Assembly (NCBI GenBank): GCA_021155965.1
Contig: JAJNBJ010000003.1
Location: forward strand, 124,001-188,000
Length of the DNA stretch: 64,000 nucleotides
DNA from: Flavipsychrobacter sp.
GTDB lineage: Bacteria > Bacteroidota > Bacteroidia > Chitinophagales > Chitinophagaceae
Direction: 5' to 3'
Position numbers and translations under genes: made by a program. A model generated the notes under the pieces. The model did not search any database, was not told where the DNA came from, and saw only the letters and a program-made list of their open reading frames with translations. This document shows positions 17,573 through 27,832 of the stretch, piece by piece (position 1 is the stretch's first letter; every line of letters starts with the position of its first letter).

Positions 17573-19303
17573 ATGGCTGCCCAGAAAAAACATAAGGTAC
17601 TGCGTGTCATACTAATAACCTTTCTCCTTTTGATCGCCGGCTTTCTCGGCTTTACTTTATGGCTATCTTATAGCTATAAAAGTATTGTGGCCGACCGGAT
17701 GCCAAAAATGGTCAAAAAGGCTACCGATGGTATTTATCGCTTTTCTTACGGCACGATCGACCTCAGCGTAGCCAACGGAACACTAACTATGACCGATGTA
17801 AAACTATGGCCGGATACTGCGCGTGCAAGAATTTTGCGGGCGCAGCATAAAAAAGTACCTAATACACTGATGACCATAACGATACCCCGGCTGGAAGTTA
17901 CAGGCATAAACTGGGGCAATATTACGGGCAGCGGCGCTATCAACTTTGACACAGTAGTTGCATATAATGTTAAATGGCTGCTCAGCAACAAACCCTACCC
18001 AAAAGACTCACTTCCTGAAGCTAAAGAGCGATTGATCAATAAAATAACTACTAAAACACTGATACTGAAAGAGCCGGATGTAACCTACATTCACCACGGC
18101 AGGTCTTCATTTACATACTATATGAAAGGCGGCACAATAACTGTTAATAATTGGGCATATAATTTCGATCAGTTGAAAGATACCTGCACCTTCCTTTACG
18201 CGCATAGCGGCTCATTGAGACTGAACAGTTTTATTATTAAGAAACGCAAGGCCACCTACACTGTAAGAAAACCGGTGCTGGATTTCACAACTACCAGCAA
18301 CAGCGTAACGCTTAAAAACGTTATAATAGGCCCTGTACCTAAAACAGACCCGGCAACCGGGAATGAAAAAGAAGTGCACCACTACCGCTTTCCTGAAATT
18401 GTCTTACAAGGCTTTAACTGGAATAAATTGATAGGCAATAATCTATTAGCCGTCGGTGAACTCAACGCCCGCAATGCAGTAGTCGAGGTAAAACATGACC
18501 AGCGATACGATGACCCGAACGAGAACAAAGTAGGCAGCTATCCCCAGCAACTGCTGAAAGAGGTGGAAATGAAAATGTACATAGGCAAATTTAAGCCATC
18601 TAATAGTACCTATAAGGCTACAACAATAACACGAAAAGGGGATGAGGCAAAGATGGCTTTCACGGGTATCAACGGTACTATTCATAATGCAACAAACATG
18701 CCAGCCTATATCGCCCGCAACAAAAACTGCAGCGTCAGGTTAACAGGCAGGTTCCTCGGCAAAAGTGAAGTAGCAGCCAACTTCAGGTTCCTGCTCGCCG
18801 GCAGGTCAGGGCGTTTTGTGGTAAATGGCTACATCAAAGACCTGAATGGTGAAGATGTAACTCCCCAAACAAAAAAATTCACACCGGTGGCTGTTTCGCA
18901 TTTCCACCTCAAAAAAATGGACTTCCGCATCGAAGGTGACGAAATGCATACCAAGGGCAATTTTACAGTTCTGTACGATGGCCTGAAGATCTCTTTATTA
19001 AAGTTCGATTCAAAAAACCGTAGCGGGGCAAACGGGCCTTTTGCATTTATAGCAAATGCCACAATGATCTATCCAAGCAACCCTATGCCCGGCAAAGATG
19101 TGCGCAGCGTCGCCACCTCCTTTGCCAGGGATACCACTAAAGGGTTTGTAAACCAGCTATGGGCAAGTATGTTTCGTGCTGCAGAAAAAACTGCAACCCG
19201 CAACCAGGATGTCATTACCCTCATAAATGGCAGGGAGACAGAAAAAGGAGAGCAACCCAAAAAAGGGTTGCTCAAAAGATTATTCGGCAAAAAGGACAGA
19301 TAA
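17573..19303 (+). CDS. AsmA-like membrane-anchored periplasmic protein (576 aa), function unknown
   Basis: One N-terminal membrane anchor (about residues 9-31: VLRVILITFLLLIAGFLGFTLWL) is followed by a long periplasmic beta-rich region with DGIYRFSYGTIDLSVANGTLTMTDVKL, a pattern like AsmA/TamB-type proteins in which short strands repeat. The C-terminus is basic (LLKRLFGKKDR). I cannot name the family with confidence; a role in lipid transport or envelope assembly is inference from this resemblance. The stop codon abuts that of the convergent S9 peptidase gene. Confidence 0.65.
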   Translation: MAAQKKHKVLRVILITFLLLIAGFLGFTLWLSYSYKSIVADRMPKMVKKATDGIYRFSYGTIDLSVANGTLTMTDVKLWPDTARARILRAQHKKVPNTLMTITIPRLEVTGINWGNITGSGAINFDTVVAYNVKWLLSNKPYPKDSLPEAKERLINKITTKTLILKEPDVTYIHHGRSSFTYYMKGGTITVNNWAYNFDQLKDTCTFLYAHSGSLRLNSFIIKKRKATYTVRKPVLDFTTTSNSVTLKNVIIGPVPKTDPATGNEKEVHHYRFPEIVLQGFNWNKLIGNNLLAVGELNARNAVVEVKHDQRYDDPNENKVGSYPQQLLKEVEMKMYIGKFKPSNSTYKATTITRKGDEAKMAFTGINGTIHNATNMPAYIARNKNCSVRLTGRFLGKSEVAANFRFLLAGRSGRFVVNGYIKDLNGEDVTPQTKKFTPVAVSHFHLKKMDFRIEGDEMHTKGNFTVLYDGLKISLLKFDSKNRSGANGPFAFIANATMIYPSNPMPGKDVRSVATSFARDTTKGFVNQLWASMFRAAEKTATRNQDVITLINGRETEKGEQPKKGLLKRLFGKKDR

Positions 19304-21478
19304 TTATCCCTTTGTTTTACTCATATCTACTTTCGTCTTGTTATAGTCCAGCCCCATATTCCAAAACAGGAAAGACCATTTATCAGCTTGTTCGGCTATG
19401 ATCATGTCTGTTGGCTTTCCGGCACCATGTCCTGCTTTAGTTTCCACCCGTATCATAACAGGGTTCCTGCCCGACTGGCCTTTCTGTAAGGCTGCAGCAA
19501 ATTTGAACGAATGCGCCGGCACTACCCTATCGTCATGGTCGCCGGTTGTTACCATTGTTGCCGGATAGCTGGTTTCTTTTACATTGTGCACAGGAGAGTA
19601 TTTATACAGGTAATCAAACATCTCTTTGCTGTCTTCTGCAGTACCATAATCATATGCCCACCCTGCACCGGCAGTGAACTTATTGTAGCGCAGCATATCC
19701 AGCACCCCTACTGCGGGGAAACAAACTTTATACAGGTCAGGGCGCTGTGTAAGGCACGCACCAACCAGCAACCCGCCATTAGAGCCCCCGGCGATCGCCA
19801 GGTAGTCTTTTGATGTATATTTCTCTTTGATCAGGTATTCAGCAGCAGCTATAAAATCATCAAACACATTTTGTTTCTGCATTTTGGTACCGGCATTATG
19901 CCAGTTGTCACCATATTCACCGCCACCACGCAGGTTAGCTACGGCATATACTCCACCATGCTGCATGAACACCAGGTTGCTCACGCTGAATGAAGGTGTC
20001 AGGCTCACATTAAACCCCCCATAACCATATAGCAATACAGGGTTCTTGCCGGTCAGCATCATTCCCTTTTTATAGGTAATGATCATCGGTATTTTCTCAC
20101 CATCTTTCGAGGTATAGAAAACCTGTTTGCTTTCAAACTCTTTGGGATTGAATTTTACACCGGAAGCCTTGTATAATGAAGATTTTCCGGTTTTAATATC
20201 ATACTTAAAAATAGTTGGTGGGAATACATAAGAAGTGTAACTGTAGTAAGTTTCCATTTCTTCGTCCTTTCCGCCAAAACCGCCGGCAGAGCCTAATCCA
20301 GGCAGTTCAATTTCTTTTTCTTTTTTACCGTCTAAGCTATATTGGTAGATCTTGGTCACCGCATCTTCAATGTAGTGCGCAAAAACCTTCTTGCCACAGG
20401 TAGATATTGAAAGTGGGAATTTGGTTTCAGGTATCACTGTCTTCCAGTTCTCTTTACCGGGGTTCTTGACATCAACCTTCACAAGCGTACGGTTTGGTGC
20501 TCCCTGGTTGGTAACTATATACAACGTGCTTTTCTCAACATATGCTATATCCTGCTCATAGTCAAAACCGGTTACTATCGGCACTATCGGCGCATCTTTT
20601 TTGGTCAGGTCTTGTATATACAACTCATTACCATAGGTAGCGTTCGCAGCACTTATTACCAGGAAGTTCTGGTCATCCGTCACTGCTCCGCTTAAATATC
20701 TGCGAGGAGTACCCTCACCGCCAAATATCAACTTATCAGCACTTTGCGGCGTACCTAACTTGTGGTAAAACAGTTTGTGTATCTGGGTCTTTTCAGATAG
20801 TTGGCTGCCCTTGGGCTTATCATAGCTGCAGTAATAAAAACCATCATTGTTGAACCATGACAGGCCGCTGAATTTCACATCCCTTAAAGTATCGTCTTTT
20901 TTCTGTCCTGTTTTTGCATCGATCACTATCACTTTGCGCCAATCCGACCCTCCTTCGCTAATCTGGTAAGCAGCCAGTGAGCCATCTTTAGTAAAACTCA
21001 AACCTTGCAAGGAGGTTGTACCATCTGGCGAGAATTTGTTAGGATCAAGGAACACTTCCTGGTTCCCATCCCCTTTCTGCCTGTAAAGCACGCTTTGGTT
21101 TTGCAGTCCGTTATTTTTATAGAAATAGGTATACTCACCTTCTTTAAAAGGTGCAGAATATTTCTCATAATTCCACAGTGCCTTCAGGTCTGCTTTTATG
21201 TCATTCCTGTAGGGTATCTGGCTCAGGTAGGCATTGGTCACCTTGTTTTGCTCTGCCACCCAGTTTTTGGTATCCTCGGCACGGTCATCTTCCAGCCAGC
21301 GGTATGGGTCCTGCACTTTTGTCCCGAAATATTCATCCACCTGGTCTGCCCTTTTTGTCTGCGGGTATTTGCCTGCATAGATCGATTGCTTCTGCGCCTG
21401 TGCTGCCATGCTCATCATTAATATTGAAACACAAATTGGAAATGCTCTCATTATTAGCTTTTTTAGTATTATTTTCAT
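19304..21478 (-). CDS. Prolyl oligopeptidase family serine peptidase (S9A)
   Basis: The product has a seven-bladed propeller region (about residues 70-440 of the 724) and a C-terminal alpha/beta-hydrolase domain. The triad is visible: Ser in GGSNGGLLVGA, Asp in TTGDHDDRVVP and His in KAGHGAGKP. VYAVANLRGGGEYG is a typical S9A segment. It should cleave proline-containing peptides in the periplasm, since the N-terminus (RAFPICVSILMMSMAAQAQ) is a signal peptide. The track start at 21634 adds a non-signal extension; the ATG at 21478 or the one at 21451 is more likely, and the second gives the cleanest signal peptide. Confidence 0.94.
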   Translation of the reverse strand: MKIILKKLIMRAFPICVSILMMSMAAQAQKQSIYAGKYPQTKRADQVDEYFGTKVQDPYRWLEDDRAEDTKNWVAEQNKVTNAYLSQIPYRNDIKADLKALWNYEKYSAPFKEGEYTYFYKNNGLQNQSVLYRQKGDGNQEVFLDPNKFSPDGTTSLQGLSFTKDGSLAAYQISEGGSDWRKVIVIDAKTGQKKDDTLRDVKFSGLSWFNNDGFYYCSYDKPKGSQLSEKTQIHKLFYHKLGTPQSADKLIFGGEGTPRRYLSGAVTDDQNFLVISAANATYGNELYIQDLTKKDAPIVPIVTGFDYEQDIAYVEKSTLYIVTNQGAPNRTLVKVDVKNPGKENWKTVIPETKFPLSISTCGKKVFAHYIEDAVTKIYQYSLDGKKEKEIELPGLGSAGGFGGKDEEMETYYSYTSYVFPPTIFKYDIKTGKSSLYKASGVKFNPKEFESKQVFYTSKDGEKIPMIITYKKGMMLTGKNPVLLYGYGGFNVSLTPSFSVSNLVFMQHGGVYAVANLRGGGEYGDNWHNAGTKMQKQNVFDDFIAAAEYLIKEKYTSKDYLAIAGGSNGGLLVGACLTQRPDLYKVCFPAVGVLDMLRYNKFTAGAGWAYDYGTAEDSKEMFDYLYKYSPVHNVKETSYPATMVTTGDHDDRVVPAHSFKFAAALQKGQSGRNPVMIRVETKAGHGAGKPTDMIIAEQADKWSFLFWNMGLDYNKTKVDMSKTKG

Positions 21479-21604
21479 TAGAACTGGCCTCAAAATAAGT
21501 GTATTTTTGTGAGTGTGCCATCCCCCATCCCATACCCCTGTATTTTTATATAGATATATAGAAAACGTTAACAGTTTATTTATGGCTAAACCCTTTATTG
21601 AAAT

Positions 21605-21612
21605 TACATTTG
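21605..21612 (+). promoter_or_regulatory. -7 promoter box before tamB
   Basis: TACATTTG matches TAnnTTTG. The -33 region is poor (TATGG). A transcript from here would start near 21619, well before the TTG at 21692, and would include an open in-frame stretch encoding RRFFKILRYTVGTLL. Confidence 0.45.
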
Positions 21613-21691
21613 TAAGAAGTTGATATAATATCACAGTCTGAGACGCTTTTTTAAAATATTACGCTACACCGTTGGCACACTGCTGGCAATT

Positions 21692-24600
21692 TTGCTGCTG
21701 GTTGTTGTGCTCATCAACTTTACCTCCGTGCAGAATATTCTCGCCCGTAAAGGAACCGATTGGCTCTCAAAAAAACTGAAAACAAAAGTAGAGATCAGGC
21801 ATGTACGCATAGATTTTATAAATCATTTATTATTACAGGGGCTTTATATAGAAGATCAGGCCCACGATACCTTACTCTATGCCGGCGAAGCACAGGTGCG
21901 TATAACCGATGTGCTGTTTTCCGATAAAGACCTTACCCTGCGGTATATAGGGCTTCAAAATGCGTATGCACACCTGTACCGGGCAGCCACCTCAAAAGAA
22001 TGGAACTATGGTTTTATAGAGGATGCCTTCAGCACAGGCAAAAAAGACACAACTAAAAAAGCCCCGGGCAAGCCATTTGAATTTGACCTGGAAAAAATTG
22101 AATTGGAAAATGTGCGCATCCATATGGATGATGCCTGGGTAGGCGAAGACCTGGATTTTGATATAGGCTACCTTCTGGCAAATGCAAGGGACCTTGACTT
22201 CGGCAAAGAGATACTGGACATTAAAACGGTCAACATCGCTAATGCGCATATCAGCGTTAATGAATACAAGGGCGGGCGGCCACCAAGAGCAAAGGTTGGC
22301 CACCCATGGCAGGAACTGCCGTATAAAACCCCTTTCAACCCCGGCAACTGGGCAGTGCAGGTTGATGAACTATCTCTCGATAGCTGCACATTCCGCTTTA
22401 AAGGAGAAGATCACATATCTGAAGAAGGCCATTTTGATGAAACTAACTTCTACATCTCAGGTATCCAGCTTGCTGCAGATGAAATAAAAATAAAAGGGGA
22501 CACCCTGCGCGGCAATCTCAACAATCTTAGCGCAAGAGAACGGTGTGGCATCGTTATCAAAACATTGCGTAGCAAAGTAACTGTTTCTCCCAATGCCTCT
22601 ATCTGCGAGAACCTGTACCTGGAAACCAACTACAGCAAGATCAAGGACTACTATGCAATGCACTACCTGCATTTCCCTGCATTTAACTATTATATAGACA
22701 GCGTGACCATGGTTGCACACCTTCGTGATGCTTCCATTGATCAGCGCGACATTGCCTTCTTCGCACCGCAAATAAGAAACCTGCCCGCTACAGCATTGAA
22801 GGTTAGCGGCGATGGCCGGGGCACAGTTGCCAGCCTCGCCGTAAAACGCCTGAATGTTACAGATGGTAACAGTGTTATAAAAGGCAATCTATCTATGAAG
22901 GGCTTACCGGACATTTACGCAACCAAAATATCGTTCACCGATGCCGAGATTACTACAACCGGCAATGGTATATTGCATTACGCCCCTGCATTGAAAGACA
23001 ATCCCAATATAGCTGTAGACCGCCTGCTGTTTGCGCACTTCAAAGGCAATTATGAGGGTACCATCGAAGATTTTGCATTAAAAGGCACAATCACCACCAA
23101 CCTTGGCAACATTAATACAGACCTTAAAATGCAGATACCGGATTTTGACCCTAAGAAAGCAGCTTACTCAGGCACCGTTGCGGCTGACAATGTACAGGTC
23201 GGGGATTTCCTCAGGCAATCCTGGTTAGGCGGAGTTACTTTGAAGGAAGAGTTCTCGGGTACTTCATTCGACCCTGATGATATTCAATTAAAGATAGACG
23301 GCAGTATACAGCAAATCCGCATCGATAGCTATACCTATCACAATATCAGCACGCATGGTGTAGTAGCGAAAAAACAATTCAAAGGCAACGTGCTGATAGA
23401 CGATCCTAACCTGGCACTGGAATTTAACGGGGATATCAACTATGGCGGAAAGAACCTTGCCATTAATGCTACGGCCCATCTGCTTGCTGCCAATTTCAAA
23501 GCGCTGCACCTTACAAAAGACACCGTCACCCTCTCTGCCGACTTCGACCTCAACTGCACGGGCAGTAACATAGACAACTTCTCGGGCTATGCAAAGCTCA
23601 ACAACATAGACCTGAAACGAAATGCACACAAGCTCGCACTCGATTCGATCCTCGTCAATGCTACCGGCGACAGCGTCAATAGGTATCTGTCCATACAAAG
23701 CAACGATGTTACCGCTACCATCAACGGCAGCTACCAGTTGAGTAAGCTCCCTGCTTCCGTTCAACTGTACCTGTCGCGCTACATACCTAACTATATCCAG
23801 CCCCCAACCAGGTATGCCCCCAACCAGAACTTTGAGTTCACCATCACCACAAACAATGTAGACAGCCTGTTTGCCGTAACGCTCCCTATTCTCCGTGGGT
23901 TTAATTCTTCCAAGATCAGCGGGGGGCTCAATATGACATCCAGGAAGCTAACCCTGAAAGCATCGGTGCCGCATGCTGCTATTGGCAACTTTAGCCTGTA
24001 CAACATTGCCTTGCAGGGCCAGGGCGATTTTGATGCGCTTAGCCTTAACACCACTGTCGACAATGTGGTGATCGGCGATAGTATACTTAATGGCTCTTTA
24101 AGCCTCAATACAACCGTTGCCCACGACTCTATAGCATTTACCGTCACCACCAGCTCATCCGATACTACCAGCTCTCTATCATTGAACGGCAATATCCAGG
24201 CGCGCCGCGACTCACTATTCCTCACTATTCTGCCCTCCCAGTTCTACCTCAACCAGGCAAAGTGGAACATAGCAGGCGGCAGCAAAGTAGTATACAGCGA
24301 CAAATACCTGCAGGTTGAAGGCATCAGCATCACCTCCGGCCTGCAGAAGATAACGGCAGCTACCGAGCTGCGGAACAACGAGCGCGACCTCGTTATCAAT
24401 ACCGAGAACCTCGACCTTGGCCAGTTTGGCAACTGGGCCGGGCTTGCCGCATACCAGCCCGATGGGCGTTTGAGCGGCAACATACGTATCAACAAAATAT
24501 TCGAACGGCTTTTTATTGACGCCAGCGTCAAAGCAACTGATGTCAAGTTCAATAACATCGATGTGGGCACCGTCAACATCATCGGCAACTACGATAACGG

Positions 24601-26434
24601 CACCCGTCTCCTTCACCTCGATCCCAGGACAGGCATTTTCAATAAAGATGCGTCCGTAACTGCATCCGGTACTATGTCGTTCGACAGCACCTCCAAACAA
24701 AAGATTGATGGCAAGCTCACGTTCAAAAACACGCCCGTTGCATGGGCTACCCCATTCCTCACCGGTGTCATGAGTAACCTCGGTGGCACAATTGAAGGGG
24801 CCGTGGATATTAAGGGCACTGCAGTGGCCCCGGATATTGAGGGTAAGCTTAACCTGTTCAAAGGCGCCTTCAAACTCGATTACATGGGTACTAACTACAC
24901 CATACCCTTCGCCAATGTAACTGTAAATAACCGGCGCATTGAATTGGGCAAGGTAATGATCTTCGACCGCAACTCACGGTATGCCATACTTTCCGGCTAC
25001 TTCTCCCACAACCTCTTCAACAATATGCGCAGCCGCATCAAGGTCACATCCGACAATTTTGAAGTGATGAACCTTGCCAGCTACGATAATAACCTCTTCT
25101 ACGGCAACGTCCTCGCCAGTTTCGACTCAATTACACTGCGCGGGCAATTCAACAACCTTCGCCTTAATGTTTACAACATTGCTCCTGCTGCTAAGTCGCG
25201 CATATTTATCCCGGTCAACTCATCGGGCGAGGCTGGCTCGTATTCCTATGTATCGTTCAAAAACTATAGTAAGACACAGGATAAGATACTAAAAAAGCGC
25301 AAGGACAAATTCAGCGTCAGCATAGATGCTAACCTTAATACGCTTGCCGAGATGGTCATTGTGCTCGACCCATCCAATGGCGATGAGATACGCGCCAAGG
25401 GAGATGGCAGGATACAAATGGACATACCCGCCAATAACGATATGACCATAACCGGTTTGTATATCATAGATCATGGCACCTACACATTCACGCTGAACCA
25501 GTTTTTCATCAGGCGCACGTTCACGCTCGATGGTGGCAGCACCATCAGCTTCAACGGGCCTTTTTCATCAACCGAGCTCGATGTGGACGCCACCTACAGG
25601 GTCAAGGCAAGGCTCGCAGACCTCCTTACGGAATCGGAGAAGGCCGCACCTGATGTAAACACTCAGGCGCCTCAATGGGTAAATGTAAAGCTCCACATGT
25701 TTGGCCCGCTCGAAAAATCGAGCCTCACCTTTAACCTCGACCTGGAAGACAAGCACGCCCAGAACTCTATTGCCTACACAAAGCTGAGGCTGGTAAATGC
25801 CGATGCCCGCCAGCAGTTGACGCAGGTTGGCTCATTACTCCTTGTAGGCCAGTTCATACCACCCGAGGGTATTGGATCGGGCACAGCCCTATCGGGCACC
25901 GTGAACAACATCAGCCAGATATTCTCCAGCAGTGTGTCTACCGGCCTCACGGCTATCGTCAATAAGCTTACGGGCGATAAAGACCTGAACGTAGCCGTGA
26001 AGTACACCAACTATGCCGACCAAACTGCCGCCGGCAGCCGCAGTGAGATCAAGCTGGGTGTGAACAAAAGCCTCCTCAACGACCGCCTCATTGTAGAAGT
26101 GGGCAGTACCTCAAACTGGGGACGGCCAACCAGCACTACCAGCAGTTCTTCAGGCTTCAACGTTAATGGCGACTTCCGGGTGCAGTATAAGATAACACCT
26201 ACCAGCGGCCTGCGCCTCAATGCCTTCCGCACCAGCGATTACGATGCAACTCTCGACCGCTCAATTGTGCGCAGTGGTTTGGGTATGTCATGGAGAAAAT
26301 CGTTCGATAACCTGCCCGACTTTTTCCGTGGCAAGAAATATGCACAACGCGAAAGAGAGATACAGCTAAAGCGCATCAACGAAGCCTCCACCGATACCGT
26401 CCGCACCCTGCGCCGCAACGGCTCCAGGCCGTAG
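21692..26434 (+). CDS. tamB: TamB-like translocation and assembly module protein (DUF490), 1580 aa
   Basis: This very long envelope protein has an N-terminal membrane anchor, then some 1400 residues of repeating beta strands (AsmA-like start with LKTKVEIRHVRIDF, repeated D..G..T.TNL patterns) and a C-terminal DUF490/TamB domain (about 1150-1540: GTAVAPDIEGKLNLFKGAFKLDYMG, LGVNKSLLNDRLIVEVGS). Known TamB proteins bridge inner and outer membranes in lipid transport or outer-membrane protein insertion. Oddity: the frame stays open 54 bases upstream of the TTG, encoding RRFFKILRYTVGTLLAIL, which would complete the anchor, but no ATG, GTG or TTG occurs there. A CTG at 21638 is the best candidate start. 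Confidence 0.9.
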   Translation: MLLVVVLINFTSVQNILARKGTDWLSKKLKTKVEIRHVRIDFINHLLLQGLYIEDQAHDTLLYAGEAQVRITDVLFSDKDLTLRYIGLQNAYAHLYRAATSKEWNYGFIEDAFSTGKKDTTKKAPGKPFEFDLEKIELENVRIHMDDAWVGEDLDFDIGYLLANARDLDFGKEILDIKTVNIANAHISVNEYKGGRPPRAKVGHPWQELPYKTPFNPGNWAVQVDELSLDSCTFRFKGEDHISEEGHFDETNFYISGIQLAADEIKIKGDTLRGNLNNLSARERCGIVIKTLRSKVTVSPNASICENLYLETNYSKIKDYYAMHYLHFPAFNYYIDSVTMVAHLRDASIDQRDIAFFAPQIRNLPATALKVSGDGRGTVASLAVKRLNVTDGNSVIKGNLSMKGLPDIYATKISFTDAEITTTGNGILHYAPALKDNPNIAVDRLLFAHFKGNYEGTIEDFALKGTITTNLGNINTDLKMQIPDFDPKKAAYSGTVAADNVQVGDFLRQSWLGGVTLKEEFSGTSFDPDDIQLKIDGSIQQIRIDSYTYHNISTHGVVAKKQFKGNVLIDDPNLALEFNGDINYGGKNLAINATAHLLAANFKALHLTKDTVTLSADFDLNCTGSNIDNFSGYAKLNNIDLKRNAHKLALDSILVNATGDSVNRYLSIQSNDVTATINGSYQLSKLPASVQLYLSRYIPNYIQPPTRYAPNQNFEFTITTNNVDSLFAVTLPILRGFNSSKISGGLNMTSRKLTLKASVPHAAIGNFSLYNIALQGQGDFDALSLNTTVDNVVIGDSILNGSLSLNTTVAHDSIAFTVTTSSSDTTSSLSLNGNIQARRDSLFLTILPSQFYLNQAKWNIAGGSKVVYSDKYLQVEGISITSGLQKITAATELRNNERDLVINTENLDLGQFGNWAGLAAYQPDGRLSGNIRINKIFERLFIDASVKATDVKFNNIDVGTVNIIGNYDNGTRLLHLDPRTGIFNKDASVTASGTMSFDSTSKQKIDGKLTFKNTPVAWATPFLTGVMSNLGGTIEGAVDIKGTAVAPDIEGKLNLFKGAFKLDYMGTNYTIPFANVTVNNRRIELGKVMIFDRNSRYAILSGYFSHNLFNNMRSRIKVTSDNFEVMNLASYDNNLFYGNVLASFDSITLRGQFNNLRLNVYNIAPAAKSRIFIPVNSSGEAGSYSYVSFKNYSKTQDKILKKRKDKFSVSIDANLNTLAEMVIVLDPSNGDEIRAKGDGRIQMDIPANNDMTITGLYIIDHGTYTFTLNQFFIRRTFTLDGGSTISFNGPFSSTELDVDATYRVKARLADLLTESEKAAPDVNTQAPQWVNVKLHMFGPLEKSSLTFNLDLEDKHAQNSIAYTKLRLVNADARQQLTQVGSLLLVGQFIPPEGIGSGTALSGTVNNISQIFSSSVSTGLTAIVNKLTGDKDLNVAVKYTNYADQTAAGSRSEIKLGVNKSLLNDRLIVEVGSTSNWGRPTSTTSSSSGFNVNGDFRVQYKITPTSGLRLNAFRTSDYDATLDRSIVRSGLGMSWRKSFDNLPDFFRGKKYAQREREIQLKRINEASTDTVRTLRRNGSRP

Positions 26435-26436
26435 GC

Positions 26437-26475
26437 AATTTGAAAATGTGCTGATTTGAAAATTTGAAAATTGAT
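26437..26475 (+). repeat. 39-bp repeat, copy 1 (3' of tamB)
   Basis: The AATTTGAAAATGTGCTGATT... element differs at one base from the copy at 27767-27805 in the same orientation; together they bracket sucC. It is built from ATTTGAAAAT modules. Confidence 0.85.
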
Positions 26476-26510
26476 GCTACCGAAATTAAAACGGACAACG
26501 AAACACGGAT

Positions 26511-26549
26511 AATTTTCAAATTACCACATTTTCAAATTTTCAAATTAAT
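26511..26549 (-). repeat. Related repeat in inverted orientation (3' of sucC)
   Basis: This stretch, read on the minus strand, is again made of AATTTGAAAAT modules, in the opposite orientation to copy 1. Copies 1 and 2 could pair into a long AT-rich hairpin between the convergent tamB and sucC genes and may act as their terminator. Confidence 0.65.
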
Positions 26550-27759
26550 TAACCGCTTTCTGCACCAGTTCTGCAGCTTCGCTCAGCAATATTGCTGACT
26601 GCACTTTAAGGCCGCTGTTCTTTATCAGCTCCTGTGCGGCTTCGGCGTTGGTGCCTTGCAGGCGCACTATTATCGGGATGTTGATGTTGCCCAGTTTGTT
26701 GTAGGCTTCTATCACACCGGCTGCAACACGGTCGCAGCGAACAATGCCGCCGAATATATTGATGAGGATCGCTTTTACGTTCGGGTCTTTCAGTATAATG
26801 CGGAAACCTGCCTCCACTGTCTGTGCGTTGGCGCTGCCGCCCACGTCCAGGAAGTTTGCCGGTTCACCGCCTGCCAGTTTTATCATGTCCATGGTGGCCA
26901 TGGCAAGGCCTGCGCCGTTCACCATGCAACCCACGTTGCCGTCCAGCTTCACATAGTTCAGGTTAAATTCGCCTGCCTCTACTTCTGTCGGGTCTTCCTC
27001 GCTCTTGTCGCGCATATCTGCAAGGTCTGAGTGGCGCATCAGGGCGTTCTCGTCCAGGTTCATTTTGCAGTCTACGGCAAGTATCTTGTCATCCGCACTT
27101 TTGAAGAGCGGGTTTATCTCCAGCATAGAGCAGTCCAGACCCACATAGGCATCGTATAAGTTGGTTACGAACTTCACCATGTTCTTAAACGCAGTGCCGC
27201 TCAACCCAAGGTTGAAGGCTATCTTCCTTGCCTGGAACGGCAACAGCGGGAAGCCCGGCTGTATCCACTCTTTGAATATTTTTTCAGGGGTATCGTGCGC
27301 CACTGTTTCAATGTCCATACCGCCCTCGGTGCTGTACATCACCACGTTCTGTTTCTTTGCACGGTCCAGCAATATAGAGAGATAGAATTCCTTACGCTCA
27401 CTGGGGCCATCGTAATACATATCCTGCGCTACCAGTATCTTATGCACTTTTTTGCCTGCCGCACCTGTTTGTATGGTTACCAGTGTATTGCCGAGTATAT
27501 TTTTGGCTACCCTTTCCACGTCCTCCGCACTCTTCACTACGTTTACGCCGCTCTGATCAGGTACTTCTTTCATCCTGCCCTTGCCACGGCCACCGGCATG
27601 TATCTGCGCTTTTACTACGGCAAACTTAGTGCCTGTAGATGAGGCTATTTGTTTATAAGCGGCAACAGCAGCATCTGCATGCTCTACGGCTACGCCTTCC
27701 TGTGTAGGTACATTATATCTTTTCAGCAGCTCTTTTGCCTGGTATTCGTGCAAGTTCAT
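26545..27759 (-). CDS. sucC: Succinyl-CoA synthetase beta subunit (ADP-forming)
   Basis: This TCA cycle enzyme subunit matches SucC over 404 residues. The ATP-grasp N-terminal domain begins MNLHEYQAKELLKRYNVPTQEG and contains VVKAQIHAGGRGKG; the C-terminal ligase domain contains GCMVNGAGLAMATMD and NIFGGIVRCDRVA. It binds nucleotide and joins SucD to convert succinyl-CoA to succinate. SucD is not adjacent here, so the subunits are encoded apart. The gene is flanked on both sides by the AATTTGAAAAT repeat. The final codons overlap the inverted repeat by a few bases. Confidence 0.96.
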   Translation of the reverse strand: MNLHEYQAKELLKRYNVPTQEGVAVEHADAAVAAYKQIASSTGTKFAVVKAQIHAGGRGKGRMKEVPDQSGVNVVKSAEDVERVAKNILGNTLVTIQTGAAGKKVHKILVAQDMYYDGPSERKEFYLSILLDRAKKQNVVMYSTEGGMDIETVAHDTPEKIFKEWIQPGFPLLPFQARKIAFNLGLSGTAFKNMVKFVTNLYDAYVGLDCSMLEINPLFKSADDKILAVDCKMNLDENALMRHSDLADMRDKSEEDPTEVEAGEFNLNYVKLDGNVGCMVNGAGLAMATMDMIKLAGGEPANFLDVGGSANAQTVEAGFRIILKDPNVKAILINIFGGIVRCDRVAAGVIEAYNKLGNINIPIIVRLQGTNAEAAQELIKNSGLKVQSAILLSEAAELVQKAVN

Positions 27760-27766
27760 ACGTTAT

Positions 27767-27805
27767 AATTTGAAAATGTGCTAATTTGAAAATTTGAAAA
27801 TTGAT
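27767..27805 (+). repeat. 39-bp repeat, copy 3 (5' of sucC)
   Basis: It is identical to copy 1 except one base (CTAATT for CTGATT) and lies 7 bases upstream of the sucC start codon, inside its 5' leader. Position in the leader means it is transcribed as the complementary strand. Confidence 0.85.
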
Positions 27806-27832
27806 TGTTTTTATTCAAAAAATTGTGGTGCG

